This document shows, in pieces, positions 55,515 through 64,000 of a stretch of 64,000 nt of DNA (positions are counted from its first letter, which is position 1; every line of letters begins with the position of its first letter). Origin of the DNA: Anagrus nilaparvatae (Eukaryota > Arthropoda > Insecta > Hymenoptera > Mymaridae); NCBI GenBank assembly GCA_022575985.1, contig JAKSXM010000007.1, positions 6,760,501 to 6,824,500 of the forward strand. The letters are read 5' to 3'. Both the position numbers and the translations under genes were made by a program. The notes under the pieces are model-generated. The model had not been told where the DNA came from, made no database searches, and saw only the letters and a list, made by a program, of their open reading frames with translations.

Positions 55515-56060
55515 CTTAATTAACATTTTTGGCTCGAAGTTGCCTTAAATTTATTAGTGCTCATAATAAGTGCCATTTAAAGCCAATTTTTTGCCAAAAC
55601 ACTTAAAATTTTTAAGCCGCTGTCGCAGATTAATCAAACATATTCAAATTATATTTGTTGGCCCAAAATTGCCTTAAATTAATTAGTGCCCATAAAAGCA
55701 CCCCTTTTAAGCTAATTTTTGCCAAAATTGTTCAAAATTATACTGCCGCAGTAGCAAATAAACCAAAAATCTTAAAATTCAAATTTTTGGTCATAAATTG
55801 CCTTATTTTAGATAGTACCCATAATATACGTCTCTGAAATTCAATTTTTGGCAAAGAACTGTAGCGCCGCAATAGCTATTAAATTTTAAAATCTTCAAGT
55901 CAAATTTTTGGCACAAATTTGCCTTCATTTTGGCCAGTGTCCATAAAAAGTACCCTTTTAAACCAATTCTTGTCAATAATTGCTCAAAACTATAGCGCCG
56001 CAATAGCTATTAAACTTAAAAATTTAAAATCAATTACTTAGCCCAAAATTACATCAAATA
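54831..56060. repeat. Satellite of about 128 bp, about ten units
   Basis: The line GCCCAAAATTGCCTTAAATT, followed by CATTAGCGCTCATAAAAAGC and GCCTTTTAAAGCCAATTTTT, recurs at about 54831, 54962, 55090, 55219, 55362, 55530, 55660, 55788, 55909 and 56039. Each unit also holds a GCCGC-like patch before CATTAACCAAA. Spacing is 120-145 bp except where a T-run (55471-55514) lengthens one unit. The array lies between a PBS-like site and gypsy integrase remains. Confidence 0.85.
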
Positions 56061-56109
56061 TTTTTCAAAATAAAAAAAAAAAAATAAATTTTACATTTTT
56101 GCTTTTTTT

Positions 56110-56185
56110 AAATTTTTCCCTCTTAGGAAAATTTTAACAAAAAAGCAGGGGGGAGTGGTAGTATACTCTATTCTAAAATATATCA
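56110..56185 (+). other. Polypurine-tract-like site
   Basis: AAAAAAGCAGGGGGGAGTGG at about 56139 resembles the polypurine tract that precedes a 3' LTR in copia-type elements. The expected LTR start (TG) follows but no full LTR could be delimited. Confidence 0.3.
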
Positions 56186-56269
56186 AATTAGCAAGATAAA
56201 TTAAGAATTAAATTGAATAAAACATTATAATCGTTAAAATCAAAAAAAAGATTGCAAAGGATTTCTATA

Positions 56270-56695
56270 CGCTAATATACCTTGCAATAAAATCACAGTT
56301 AATCCTTTCAAACATTGTGAATACCAATTTAAATTAATAAAATCAGCAAGGCTACCCTCCGGTGAATCCCTCACTCAGGGTGAACAACTTCCCACTTATC
56401 AAAATTACTTCGTCAATTTAGTAAAAAAATTAATTAATATACAAAAATTAGCCCATGAGAACCTAATCAACGCAAAAGAAAAATCAAAAAAATAGAAAGT
56501 TTAAACCTTAAACCCCCGAGAATTCAAAATTAGTTCAAACGTACTTATTTTAATGAGTAGAAACCCCGGAAAACTTTATTCAGACCCTTATAAAATATTA
56601 AAGTTTTTGAAAATAGAAACGTTAAAATAAAAACCGAAAAAGGTACTAAAGTTGTTCACCCTAATAGATTAAAACATTCACATATAAATGATCTT
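56270..56695 (+). pseudogene. Gypsy-type integrase C-terminal remnant
   Basis: Pieces in shifting frames read PCNKITVNPFKHCEYQF, LPTYQNYFVNLVKKL, AHENLINAKEKSK, LNPREF, then NPGKLYSDPYKILK and finally VVHPNRLKH-like text (about 56658-56690). This series (Tyr-Asp-like repeat region, then a chromodomain-like GPY/F patch PGKLYSDPYKILKFLE, then HPNRLK) is the typical end of Ty3/gypsy integrase. Stops and shifts are frequent, so the element is dead. Confidence 0.6.
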
Positions 56696-56731
56696 TTATT
56701 AATATTTTTCCTTTATGTTTTAGAAAAAAAT

Positions 56732-56971
56732 ATGGATCCATTACAAATCATCTTATTATTTTCCAACAATGTGTTTGTTAAAAATAATATAGCAATGTTA
56801 TGGCATGTTAGAATGGGCCATGCATCGTTGGGGTATTTAAAAAGACTTCAAAAATTATATCCAGAAATAAAAGATTTAAAAGACACGAAATTCAATGAGG
56901 AAATTTTTGAATTTGCAAGTATTTGTAGATATTTTTTATACTTTTTTTACGTGAGCTCTTATGATGGATGA
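56732..56971 (+). pseudogene. Copia-type GAG pre-integrase fragment
   Basis: The 79-codon frame contains LWHVRMGHASLGYLKRLQK and LYPEIKDLKDTKF, the GAG pre-integrase signature of copia pol: W-H-x-R-x-G-H with the zinc-binding His pair. The following C-x2-C is degraded (only CRYF remains). No protease, integrase core or RT of copia is found nearby. Confidence 0.75.
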
Positions 56972-57019
56972 TTTTTTTAGTGGGGGCGAAATAGAGCCAA
57001 AATGAAACAAAAAAAAGCA

Positions 57020-57525
57020 AGAATTAAACAATAAAAATTGAGTATTAGTCGGAGTTAAACAGTTATCCATATCTAAGCAAAAATGAAAAAGCATGAATCG
57101 AGGTATAACTTTTTGCATTCGCCTAAGAAAAACAATGCCAAAAAATAGTTTCAACGGAAAATTCTAGAGTTTTTCAAAGGGTGATTTATACAAGAATTTT
57201 TCACGTTTCCCACCCTCCTCCCTAATAGGTATAGCAATTAAGTAAAAAATGTTGTTTTTTACTTTTTAATGATTTATTATGGTTATATGATGCCAAAAAT
57301 GCTATTTAAGGTGTTTTCGCTCAATAACCACCCTTATTTTAACCCCTTTCATCCCTTAGGAACTCAGTTTTTGAAAAGTACGTTTTTTTCTGTTTTAAAA
57401 GGGTCTCGTGCCATTTTTTCATTTTAGATTACTTTCTTAGCTTTTGTGGGTATAAGGCTTGACGTGTCGTTTTTTCATTTTAGATTAGTTCCTTATGTTT
57501 TGTGGGTGTAAGGCTTGTGGATCCC
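57020..57525 (+). repeat. Dispersed repeat E, copy 2
   Basis: Direct copy of 27835-28275: ACAATAAAAATTGAGTAT near 57029, then GAAAAAGCATGAATCGAG, ATGCCAAAAATGCTATTTAA and CACCCTTATTTTAACCCCTT in the same order. Its right part contains a local duplication, TTTTTTCATTTTAGATTA (about 57413 and 57470). Confidence 0.75.
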
Positions 57526-57829
57526 GTATGATACTGTTCTTCGAAATACGCCCAGATGAATAATAATTTGGAAGGTTGGCTAAATAGATTAAATATACTT
57601 GAAAAAAACCGCCCAAGCCTTTACGTTTTCTTAACTACCATTAGAAAAGAACAGGCCAATTCTGAAACGATATTGTAACATCTAAATCTCGAACAAAAAT
57701 TAGAAATTCAAAAAAATTGATTTTTAGAAAAAAAACTTACAAATGTAGCAGCCAGCGACATAAGGGTTAAAACGTCACCGGTTCTTTTTGGTATTCGGCT
57801 TAAAAATGCAGGTTAAAAATTTTTCCCAT

Positions 57830-58113
57830 TGTTACGTATGGTAGCTCTATGTTATTTCTATATCTAATATTTTACCCAACGAAAGACCGACATACCATCA
57901 GACTGGTTCATTAGTTGCCTGACTTAGACAGTTATTTATATTTTATTATATTCAATAAACTTGGTATCAAGCTGAATAATTAAGTGTCTTTATTTATAAG
58001 TTGACAGTTCCTTCTGTAATTCAAATTTTAACCTTAGGCTAAGTTCATTCAATTTAAATTGAATCATCAAAGATCGCCATTGCCCAACATACAATATAAA
58101 CACTTGGGTAACA
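57830..58113 (+). mobile_element. Candidate solo LTR
   Basis: A 284-bp segment begins TGTTACGTATGG and ends GGGTAACA, so the ends are TGTTAC/GTAACA inverted, as in LTRs. An AATAAA (in TTCAATAAACTTGG) lies inside. No PBS follows and no clear target duplication was found. Confidence 0.45.
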
Positions 58114-58599
58114 ATCACTATATCCCCCAGAATAATTATTTATTATTTATATTTATTATAATTATTATTTATAGTTACGTATCCCCTTAGGATACGTATC
58201 ACCTATAAGAACACGTATTTTTTTGAAATTTTGACCTCGTTTTTTCGACAATTCGGACGTCTGTAGGCTAAAAGTTTGATACCATGGTTTATTGTATAAT
58301 CTCTAACCTGCAAGAATATATGTCTTATCTTGGATATTTTGGTTTGGATATATTGTCACCGAATCATTTTAAAAATTAATAAAGAAGCTCTGACCGTTGA
58401 ATTTCCAAATAAAGGTATAATATACAGTTAATCGGAGAAAAGTCTCAGGAATCAAATGGTAGGGGTCTTATAGTCGATAGTTGTGCATAATTTTGAGGTA
58501 TAAGTACAGGGTACAAAAATAATTATTGCATTAGTTTTATGGAGGAAATTCTAAAAAACAATAATAATTTATTATTCTTGTCACTGACGAAGAAAATTA

Positions 58600-59720
58600 T
58601 GTTTTGCCCTCGGCCGTAAAAAATAATTGTCTTAGATCGAACTTTGCCATCCTTGGCTTCACTTCAGATTGCAATTCACGTAAGATCTGGACCGAAATCA
58701 CACACCGAGACCATGTATTAAAGGTACGCTTTAAAATTGCATAATTAAAGTACATACCGAAATCAAATATTTGTATGAATTTAAAGTGCAGTAAAAACAA
58801 CTTTTTAAGGTATGTATTGAAAATACTTAACGATATTACATACTGAAAACTGGAAGTATGTTTCGGAATTATGCACTTTATAGTACAATACAACACATGG
58901 CGAGAAAAATAAATAGTACCCCAAATCGCACATAAATTACCTTCCGTGGCGAAGCAGAGGATGGTAAACTACGATTTGGGGAATTCTTATTTTACTGACC
59001 AGGGTCATATATTATTTTTCTCCGTTAATACGTAATTTCTTGCATTACGTACTTTGATTTTATACTGAAATAAAGTACGTTACAAATTCGGACAAAATTA
59101 CGTACTTTAGTTACGCACTTAAGTTACGTAATTAAATTACGTACTAAAAGTACTTATTTTTTTTCAACCAGGTAATCGATTTTTTGTCTTTTTTGAGCCG
59201 CCATATTTAATTAACGATCAATAATATTAAAAATCTGACCCAAGAATCTTGTAAAGGAAGACTTTAATTTTAAGAAAAATCATTTTTTTACCCGTTTTAT
59301 AAGCGAAAATCCGACCGTCAGTGGATTGATCGTGCCGTCTCTAATGGGCTAAATCGTGAAATTTAAAGATAATTTGCATATTTAAAAAAAAAATTTTTTA
59401 TTTAATTAATTTTTTGCCATATGTCATGTGGTCAAAGTTTTGAGTAAATTGTTTGAGTTTTCAAATAAGCAATATATTTTTACAATGTACATTAAATATT
59501 TTACAAAACTTGTTACAAATAAATTCATTGTGTCGATTAACGCGGCAAAGCCTCTCGGGTACAAATACATTTTTTTATAACATTTTAGTAATATTCTATA
59601 CTAATTTAACCAAAGAAAAAAAAAATAATGTCCCACATCGCAAGTTAATTACCAACCGAGGTGAAGCCGAGGATGGTAAACTGCGATCTGGGGCATTTTT
59701 TTTGCTCCCATGGATAAAAT
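58600..59720. repeat. Hairpin-forming repeat G, three copies
   Basis: CCCCAAATCG, then GAAGCAGAGGATGGTAAACT, then CGATTTGGGG (58918-58983) recurs as CCCACATCG, GAAGCCGAGGATGGTAAACT, CGATCTGGGG (59632-59695). It occurs in inverted orientation near 58635-58665 (TTTGCCATCCTTGGCTTCAC). In the two plus copies the ends pair. The stretch 59040-59160 holds many TTACGTAA/ACGTACTT motifs. Confidence 0.6.
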
Positions 59721-59778
59721 GCAATTTCTCGATAAAGCGAAAAAAGTTTTTCTACTATAATTTAATAATTTGTCTCTC

Positions 59779-61229
59779 TCATATTAATGTTATTAAAGAT
59801 GAAATATTAATTAAATGTTCTAAATTAATTTTAGTTTGTCTTGTACCTGATGATTTATAAGTTATAGTTAAACAATGTTTATCCTGGCGCATATTTTTGA
59901 CCTCACTTGCTACTTCTACTATTTTGTTTGTCACATTTTCACAACCGCTAATATCAATTTTTTCAAGTTTTAATAAATTTTTTATCAGATGAATCAGCTG
60001 TAAATCTGTAACTTGTTCACAATAAGAAATATCTAAATCTATTAAATTTGGTAGAAAACTTAACGAGTTAATTCCAATTTGTGAAAATTCGCAATGAGGA
60101 ATAATTATTCGTTTTAAATTGACACACTGACTTAAGGATGTCAAAATATTATCTATATTTTTCTGAGATCCTTCTATCTTAAAAAATTCGAGATTTATTA
60201 ATTTACAGAAATATGTTTCCCCCACTTTTGTCAGAGCATAATCTCCCCATACAGTTAATTCTAATTGCTTTAAACTCTTACAGTCTGTTATTCCATTTAT
60301 AACCTCATCACTAAACTTAATATCTTCTCTAATTATACATTTTAATTCTTTTAAATTAAGAAATTCACAAAATGAATAATTAGGTAAACAGCACTCAATA
60401 TCTAATTCTAAAAATTCCATATTCATTTTTGGTACATTATTCAAAAAGTTTTCATCAACTCTAATATTCGATAAATCAATTTTTCGTAAATTTTTTTGTC
60501 TCACAAGTATATTTGAAAGCTCATTTGCAACTTCTGAGGTTTTATCATCTTGGTCATATATAGCGAAATCAGTAATGCCTTTACAATCACTTTTATTTAG
60601 TTGTTGTAGGACTAACAGAGACTGATGATAATCCATAAAAAACATTTTTACATTTTTTAGTTGAGTTAAAAATTCAAATGAAAGATCTCCTGAATCAAAT
60701 CCTACTTCAATCATTTCAAATTCTTCAATATTATGCGCCTTTAATGTTGAAAAAAAATCAGTAGAATCTGCAGTCACAAATAAATATTTTAATTTTAGGC
60801 AACGAAGATGAACAAGATTTTTGAATAATATATCAATAATATATCAAGTCTTGTAACCCATAAAGATTTTGTGTCATTTATACCACACAAACTTAGATTT
60901 TTTATATTTTTGCAATATTTTGATACAAATTTATTAATTTTAGAGAAACCCACTATATTTAAATCACCTTCAAATTTCAAAGTATTTACAAAAGAGCCAC
61001 CAGTTTTTAAAATCTTAAAAATCAATTTTGTAAAATGTCTTTCACGAGGTTTTTTTATAACAGAATTATCTTCAGTGAATTCTTTTAACAATTTGTCAGT
61101 GATTTCTAAGCGTCCTAAAAGATAATATGCCCATTTTTTACATACTAAAGCAGATTTTAGCTTATCTAAATTTGATAGGTAGTTAAACACCTCCAATAAA
61201 CAATCATCGTTCAAATTGTTAATATTCAT
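59779..61229 (-). pseudogene. F-box / leucine-rich-repeat protein broken by an 11-bp tandem duplication
   Basis: The ATG at 61229 opens MNINNLNDDCLLEVFNYLSN, an F-box (about residues 3-42, with ALVCKKWAYYLL). A linker and cysteine-rich LRRs follow, ending with LDISYCEQVTDLQLIHLI and KIDISGCENVTNKIVEV, of the AMN1/FBXL type. The frame is lost at 60825-60846, where ATAATATATCA (plus strand) is present twice in exact tandem; with one copy the frame would run through to the stop at 59779 (about 479 residues). The rest looks intact, so the loss is recent, polymorphic or an assembly error. A 5' UTR acceptor TTTTTCAG lies 18 bp upstream of the ATG. Family role: SCF substrate adaptor. Confidence 0.8.
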
Positions 61230-61343
61230 TTTATAAATATTTTTGACCTGAAAAATAATTTAATAATATTAATATTTATCATTCAAAAAACCACGTCACA
61301 TTTTTTAATTTGTTATAGATAGGTATAATTTAAAATTTACCTA

Positions 61344-61412
61344 TTATTGCGAGTCAATATAAGAACGAATTTTTTTAAGTAGAACTTGTAACTGGTTATA
61401 ATTGATCCAAGC
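61344..61412 (-). other. Candidate short exon upstream of the F-box gene
   Basis: TTATTTTCAG precedes GCTTGG and the frame reads AWINYNQLQVLLKKIRSYID, SQ, stop; TAATAG is followed by GTAAAT. It could be the last coding exon of an unseen minus-strand gene or an internal 5' UTR exon of the F-box gene, as it ends next to a donor-like GTAAAT. Confidence 0.25.
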
Positions 61413-61589
61413 CTGAAAATAAATTAATTTATAAATTAATCATAATTTCATTAAATCTTGCTAAAAATTTATTTTTCTTATAATATTTTGTGTTTAATAA
61501 AAAAAGCGTGTAGTAAAATAATTTTTACATGATTAAAAAAATGATTAAAAAAATTTATGGATGTAATGCATGAATAACGCGGACCATTC

Positions 61590-61730
61590 AAAGAATGAAA
61601 AAAGTGGTATAGCTTCCCATTCGCTAGAAACACTCCCCCAGGAAGGCCGAAGTATTTATTACCAAAGTTATACCTTAAACAAGGAGTTCCGTTCTGGGGC
61701 TTCAAAGTACAGGTGGGCTTATATTTTTTG
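61590..61730 (+). repeat. Fragment of an R1-type 3' UTR
   Basis: AAAGTTATACCTTAAACAAG followed by GAGTTCCGTTCTGGGG (61664-61699) matches the conserved 3' UTR hairpin region of the R1 copies (AAGTTATACCTGAAAAGGGA, GTTCCGGTTTGGG at 13158). The outer stem no longer pairs well, in line with decay. No R1 coding sequence precedes it. Confidence 0.55.
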
Positions 61731-61859
61731 TGTTTAGCAAAAAAAAAACGCGTTTCACGACCTAGTGCCCAAAGGATATCGAAATGGAGGCAGGAATTTT
61801 CCACCATTCATTTGTGTAATATTAGGTACACTCAGGCCTGGGTACAGTAAAAAGCAACA

Positions 61860-62210
61860 TTCTTATATTAACAAAAAAATTAGAACATTTTCGAAAAATT
61901 AGTAAATTTTCGAAAAAATTTGTGTAATTACTAAATTTAGTATATTAACAAAAAATTCGAGTATTCTCGATTTTTTTTTTTTGTGAATTCGCAAGAAAAA
62001 TTGATAATTTACAATTTTTTTTTCGAAAATTTACAAAAAATAGTTGTAAATTTACAACTATTTTCGTAAAATCACAAAAAAAAATCAAGAATTCTCGACT
62101 TTTTCGATAATATACTAAATTTAGTAAATTTACGATTTTTATCGAATATTTACAAGAATTTTTGACAATTCACTAATTTTTCGAAAAAATTCTATTTTTT
62201 TTTTGTAAAT
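61860..62210. repeat. Dispersed AT-rich repeat C, copy 2
   Basis: Direct copy of 16320-16640: AAAAATTCGAGTATTCTCGA, AAGAAAAATTGATAATTTAC and GAAAATTTACAAAAAATAGT in order. Here the inner part, GTAAATTTACAACTATTTTC, makes a clearer palindrome with the preceding ATAGTTGTAAATTTAC. Confidence 0.65.
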
Positions 62211-63390
62211 CTTAGAAAGTTACTTTTTATAATGTAGCCATTAGACTTTGTGGGTCAAACGCACCCGTATATGAATGCTATTCACATAAACGGAATAAAT
62301 ACTGTCTTCCGTACTTAGTTTTTCTGTAAGGTGCATATGATTTATTTAGGTCTCGAAAATGCAGTATCTTCAAGGAAAGAAATTCTTATGCAGTCCTCTT
62401 AGCGAATCGTCAAATTAAAGTCTGTACCTCGGTTTTAGCTATTTTTAAGCTTTCCATCTTTTAATAGTGCGCAAGCTATATTTATAAGCTTGGTGGCTCT
62501 GCTACATTTTTTTAAAACTAAATTATTCATACATAAGCTGTAGAAAAATTAAAATTTTGATAATGAAAGGTTTATCAACAAAAATTTTTAGTTTTTAAAT
62601 TTTTTTAATCCTCAAACAGAATAAAAATGTTAAAGCCATCCAGTTCGTTTTCTCAAAGTGTATGCAATATTTTACTTAATGCATCTTTTCCAGTAACGTG
62701 TTTTGATAAAAAAATAAGGTACCCAAAGTATGAGAAAATTTGGTGGCTTTAATCAAAAGCTATTTGAATATTAGACTGACAAGATCAGAACCGTCGTCCG
62801 TCCATGTCAAAATCGTCCGTGTAAATAAAAAATCCCATATAAAGAATAACATACATTATTTATTTTTACGTTATTTTAGCAGTAGCAAAAACTTAAAAAT
62901 ACAAAGAAATTTAAAAAAAAAGATAATAAGTGTTGTTTCGTAAGTGATATTAAAATATACAGTTTTTTTGATAATCACCCATTACGTATCTTTAAATTTG
63001 CATTTATTAAAATTTAAATTTTTTATGTCTTACAAATTTTTTTAATTTAACTACTTTTATTGTTTTTTATATTCGTTTTGACTTTTCTTTGTACAAGATT
63101 ACAAAAATGTCAAAAATTTCCAAAAATCAGGCTCTTTTATAAAATTTTTCGATGTTCCAGAAATTCGTAGTAATTTTCACACTTTTCCAAGTTTCCTTGA
63201 AAAACGTTAATAGTTGAATGTAATAATGTACTAAAATAATAATTTAATATAAACAAAGTAACTCATAGACCGTAAGAAATAATTTTAAAAAAGTGCAAAT
63301 CACAAAATTTTAGCTTCATCAGATTTTATTGATTAGAAAGTTAGTTTAAGGTATAAAGATTAAGAAATTTATTATTTTGCTATCCTTTTG
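62211..63390. other. No gene seen
   Basis: AT-rich sequence with isolated short frames only; none has conserved motifs or convincing splice sites. Confidence 0.55.
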
Positions 63391-63396
63391 GGTTTT

Positions 63397-64000
63397 GGTT
63401 CCTCAATGAGGAACCATTGTGATAGGTCAAATTTCGATTTTATAAGCACGTTTTGAGACCCCAGGAAGCTAAAAAACCGGTTTTTAAAAAAAGTCTGTGT
63501 GTGTGTGTGTGTGTGTGTATGTGTGTAATCGGTGATATTTCACAAACATTATGGAGTTATGACCTAATTTTTTTTCCAAAAATTTTTTCATCAAAAAATC
63601 TCAAAATACTTTTTTTTTTTTAATTTGGATGTAATACCTCATTTATTTCCATGAAAGTACTTATATTTGAAAGTACGGTTTTTACTCGATATCTCGAATC
63701 TGATATTTAATTTTTTGAAAATTATTTTCCCAAAAATTTCGTCATAAAAAAATACAAAAAAACACCAAATTTTTTTTCTTTTTGGACGTAGTACCTAATT
63801 TATTTCTATGAGAGTACTAGTTTTAGACAGTTATAGTAATTTTTTGGATCTGATACCGAATTTTTCAAAAGTTTTTTCTCGAAATTAAAAAAACAAAAAA
63901 ATTAAAAAATCTGTAATAATTTTTTTTTTTTTTAGTTTAATGCTTCCTTTAATTCCATGAAAGTACTAATATTTGAAAATTTTGTAATCGGTGGTATTTA
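63397..64000 (+). repeat. Family A repeat, copy 3 (runs off the window)
   Basis: Starts with the palindrome GGTTCCTCAATGAGGAACC (63397-63415), then CCAGGAAGCTAAAAAACCGG, a GT microsatellite (about 63497-63520), GTAATCGGTGATATTTCACA, and body units marked by GGATGTAATACCTCATTT (63627), GGACGTAGTACCTAATTT (63784) and a third near 63938. It shows the undisturbed order of modules that copies 1 and 2 have lost to insertions. Confidence 0.8.

Noticed and set aside
61478..61807. 109-codon minus-strand frame
   Set aside because: It runs antisense through an R1 3' UTR fragment and has no recognisable motif.

Overview
This is a very AT-rich, repeat-dense stretch of a eukaryotic nuclear genome. Split genes with GT/AG introns, an odorant receptor, an ionotropic receptor and an insect-type modular serine protease point to an insect. 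The overall style (strong AT bias, R1-clade retroelements, chemoreceptors) fits Hymenoptera, possibly a parasitoid wasp, but that placement is an inference. No rRNA, CRISPR or prokaryotic operon is present.

Layout. 0-3.6 kb: a modular repeat (family A), interrupted by a Penelope-like fragment with a GIY-YIG domain. 3.6-7.0 kb: a broken R1-clade retroelement. 7.3-9.3 kb: five tandem units, each carrying one 132-nt phase-0 mini-exon on the minus strand. 9.5-10.7 kb: an inverted repeat. 11.6-13.4 kb: a second, 5'-truncated R1 copy with a clear target-site duplication, followed at once by plus-strand exons (13.48-13.74 kb) related to the mini-exons. 14.7-24 kb: a GC-rich minisatellite, a decayed ORF, the second Penelope-type terminal repeat in inverted orientation, and several MITE-like elements. 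25.9-27.7 kb: an intact intronless ionotropic receptor. 34.6-39.0 kb: a multi-exon modular serine protease.

40.1-49.5 kb holds the 3' part of a minus-strand odorant receptor. One of its introns is about 8.8 kb and contains, on the plus strand, an F-box/LRR gene and two tandemly duplicated genes for small protein kinases. Each kinase gene begins with a separate 42-nt exon that encodes a signal-peptide-like sequence. 50.8-54.0 kb: a nearly intact I/jockey-type retroelement with intact RT and RNase H frames. 54-58.1 kb: a graveyard of LTR elements with a roughly 128-bp satellite of about ten units. 59.8-61.2 kb: a minus-strand F-box/LRR gene broken by an exact 11-bp tandem duplication. 63.4-64 kb: family A again.

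How the genes may work together. The ionotropic and odorant receptors would act in chemosensation and the modular protease in haemolymph immune cascades. The F-box/LRR proteins would be intracellular ubiquitin-ligase adaptors. The predicted secreted kinases and the mini-exon family have no function that I can assign; they are the most interesting host-type loci here. Exon calls rest on reading frame and splice-site inspection only.
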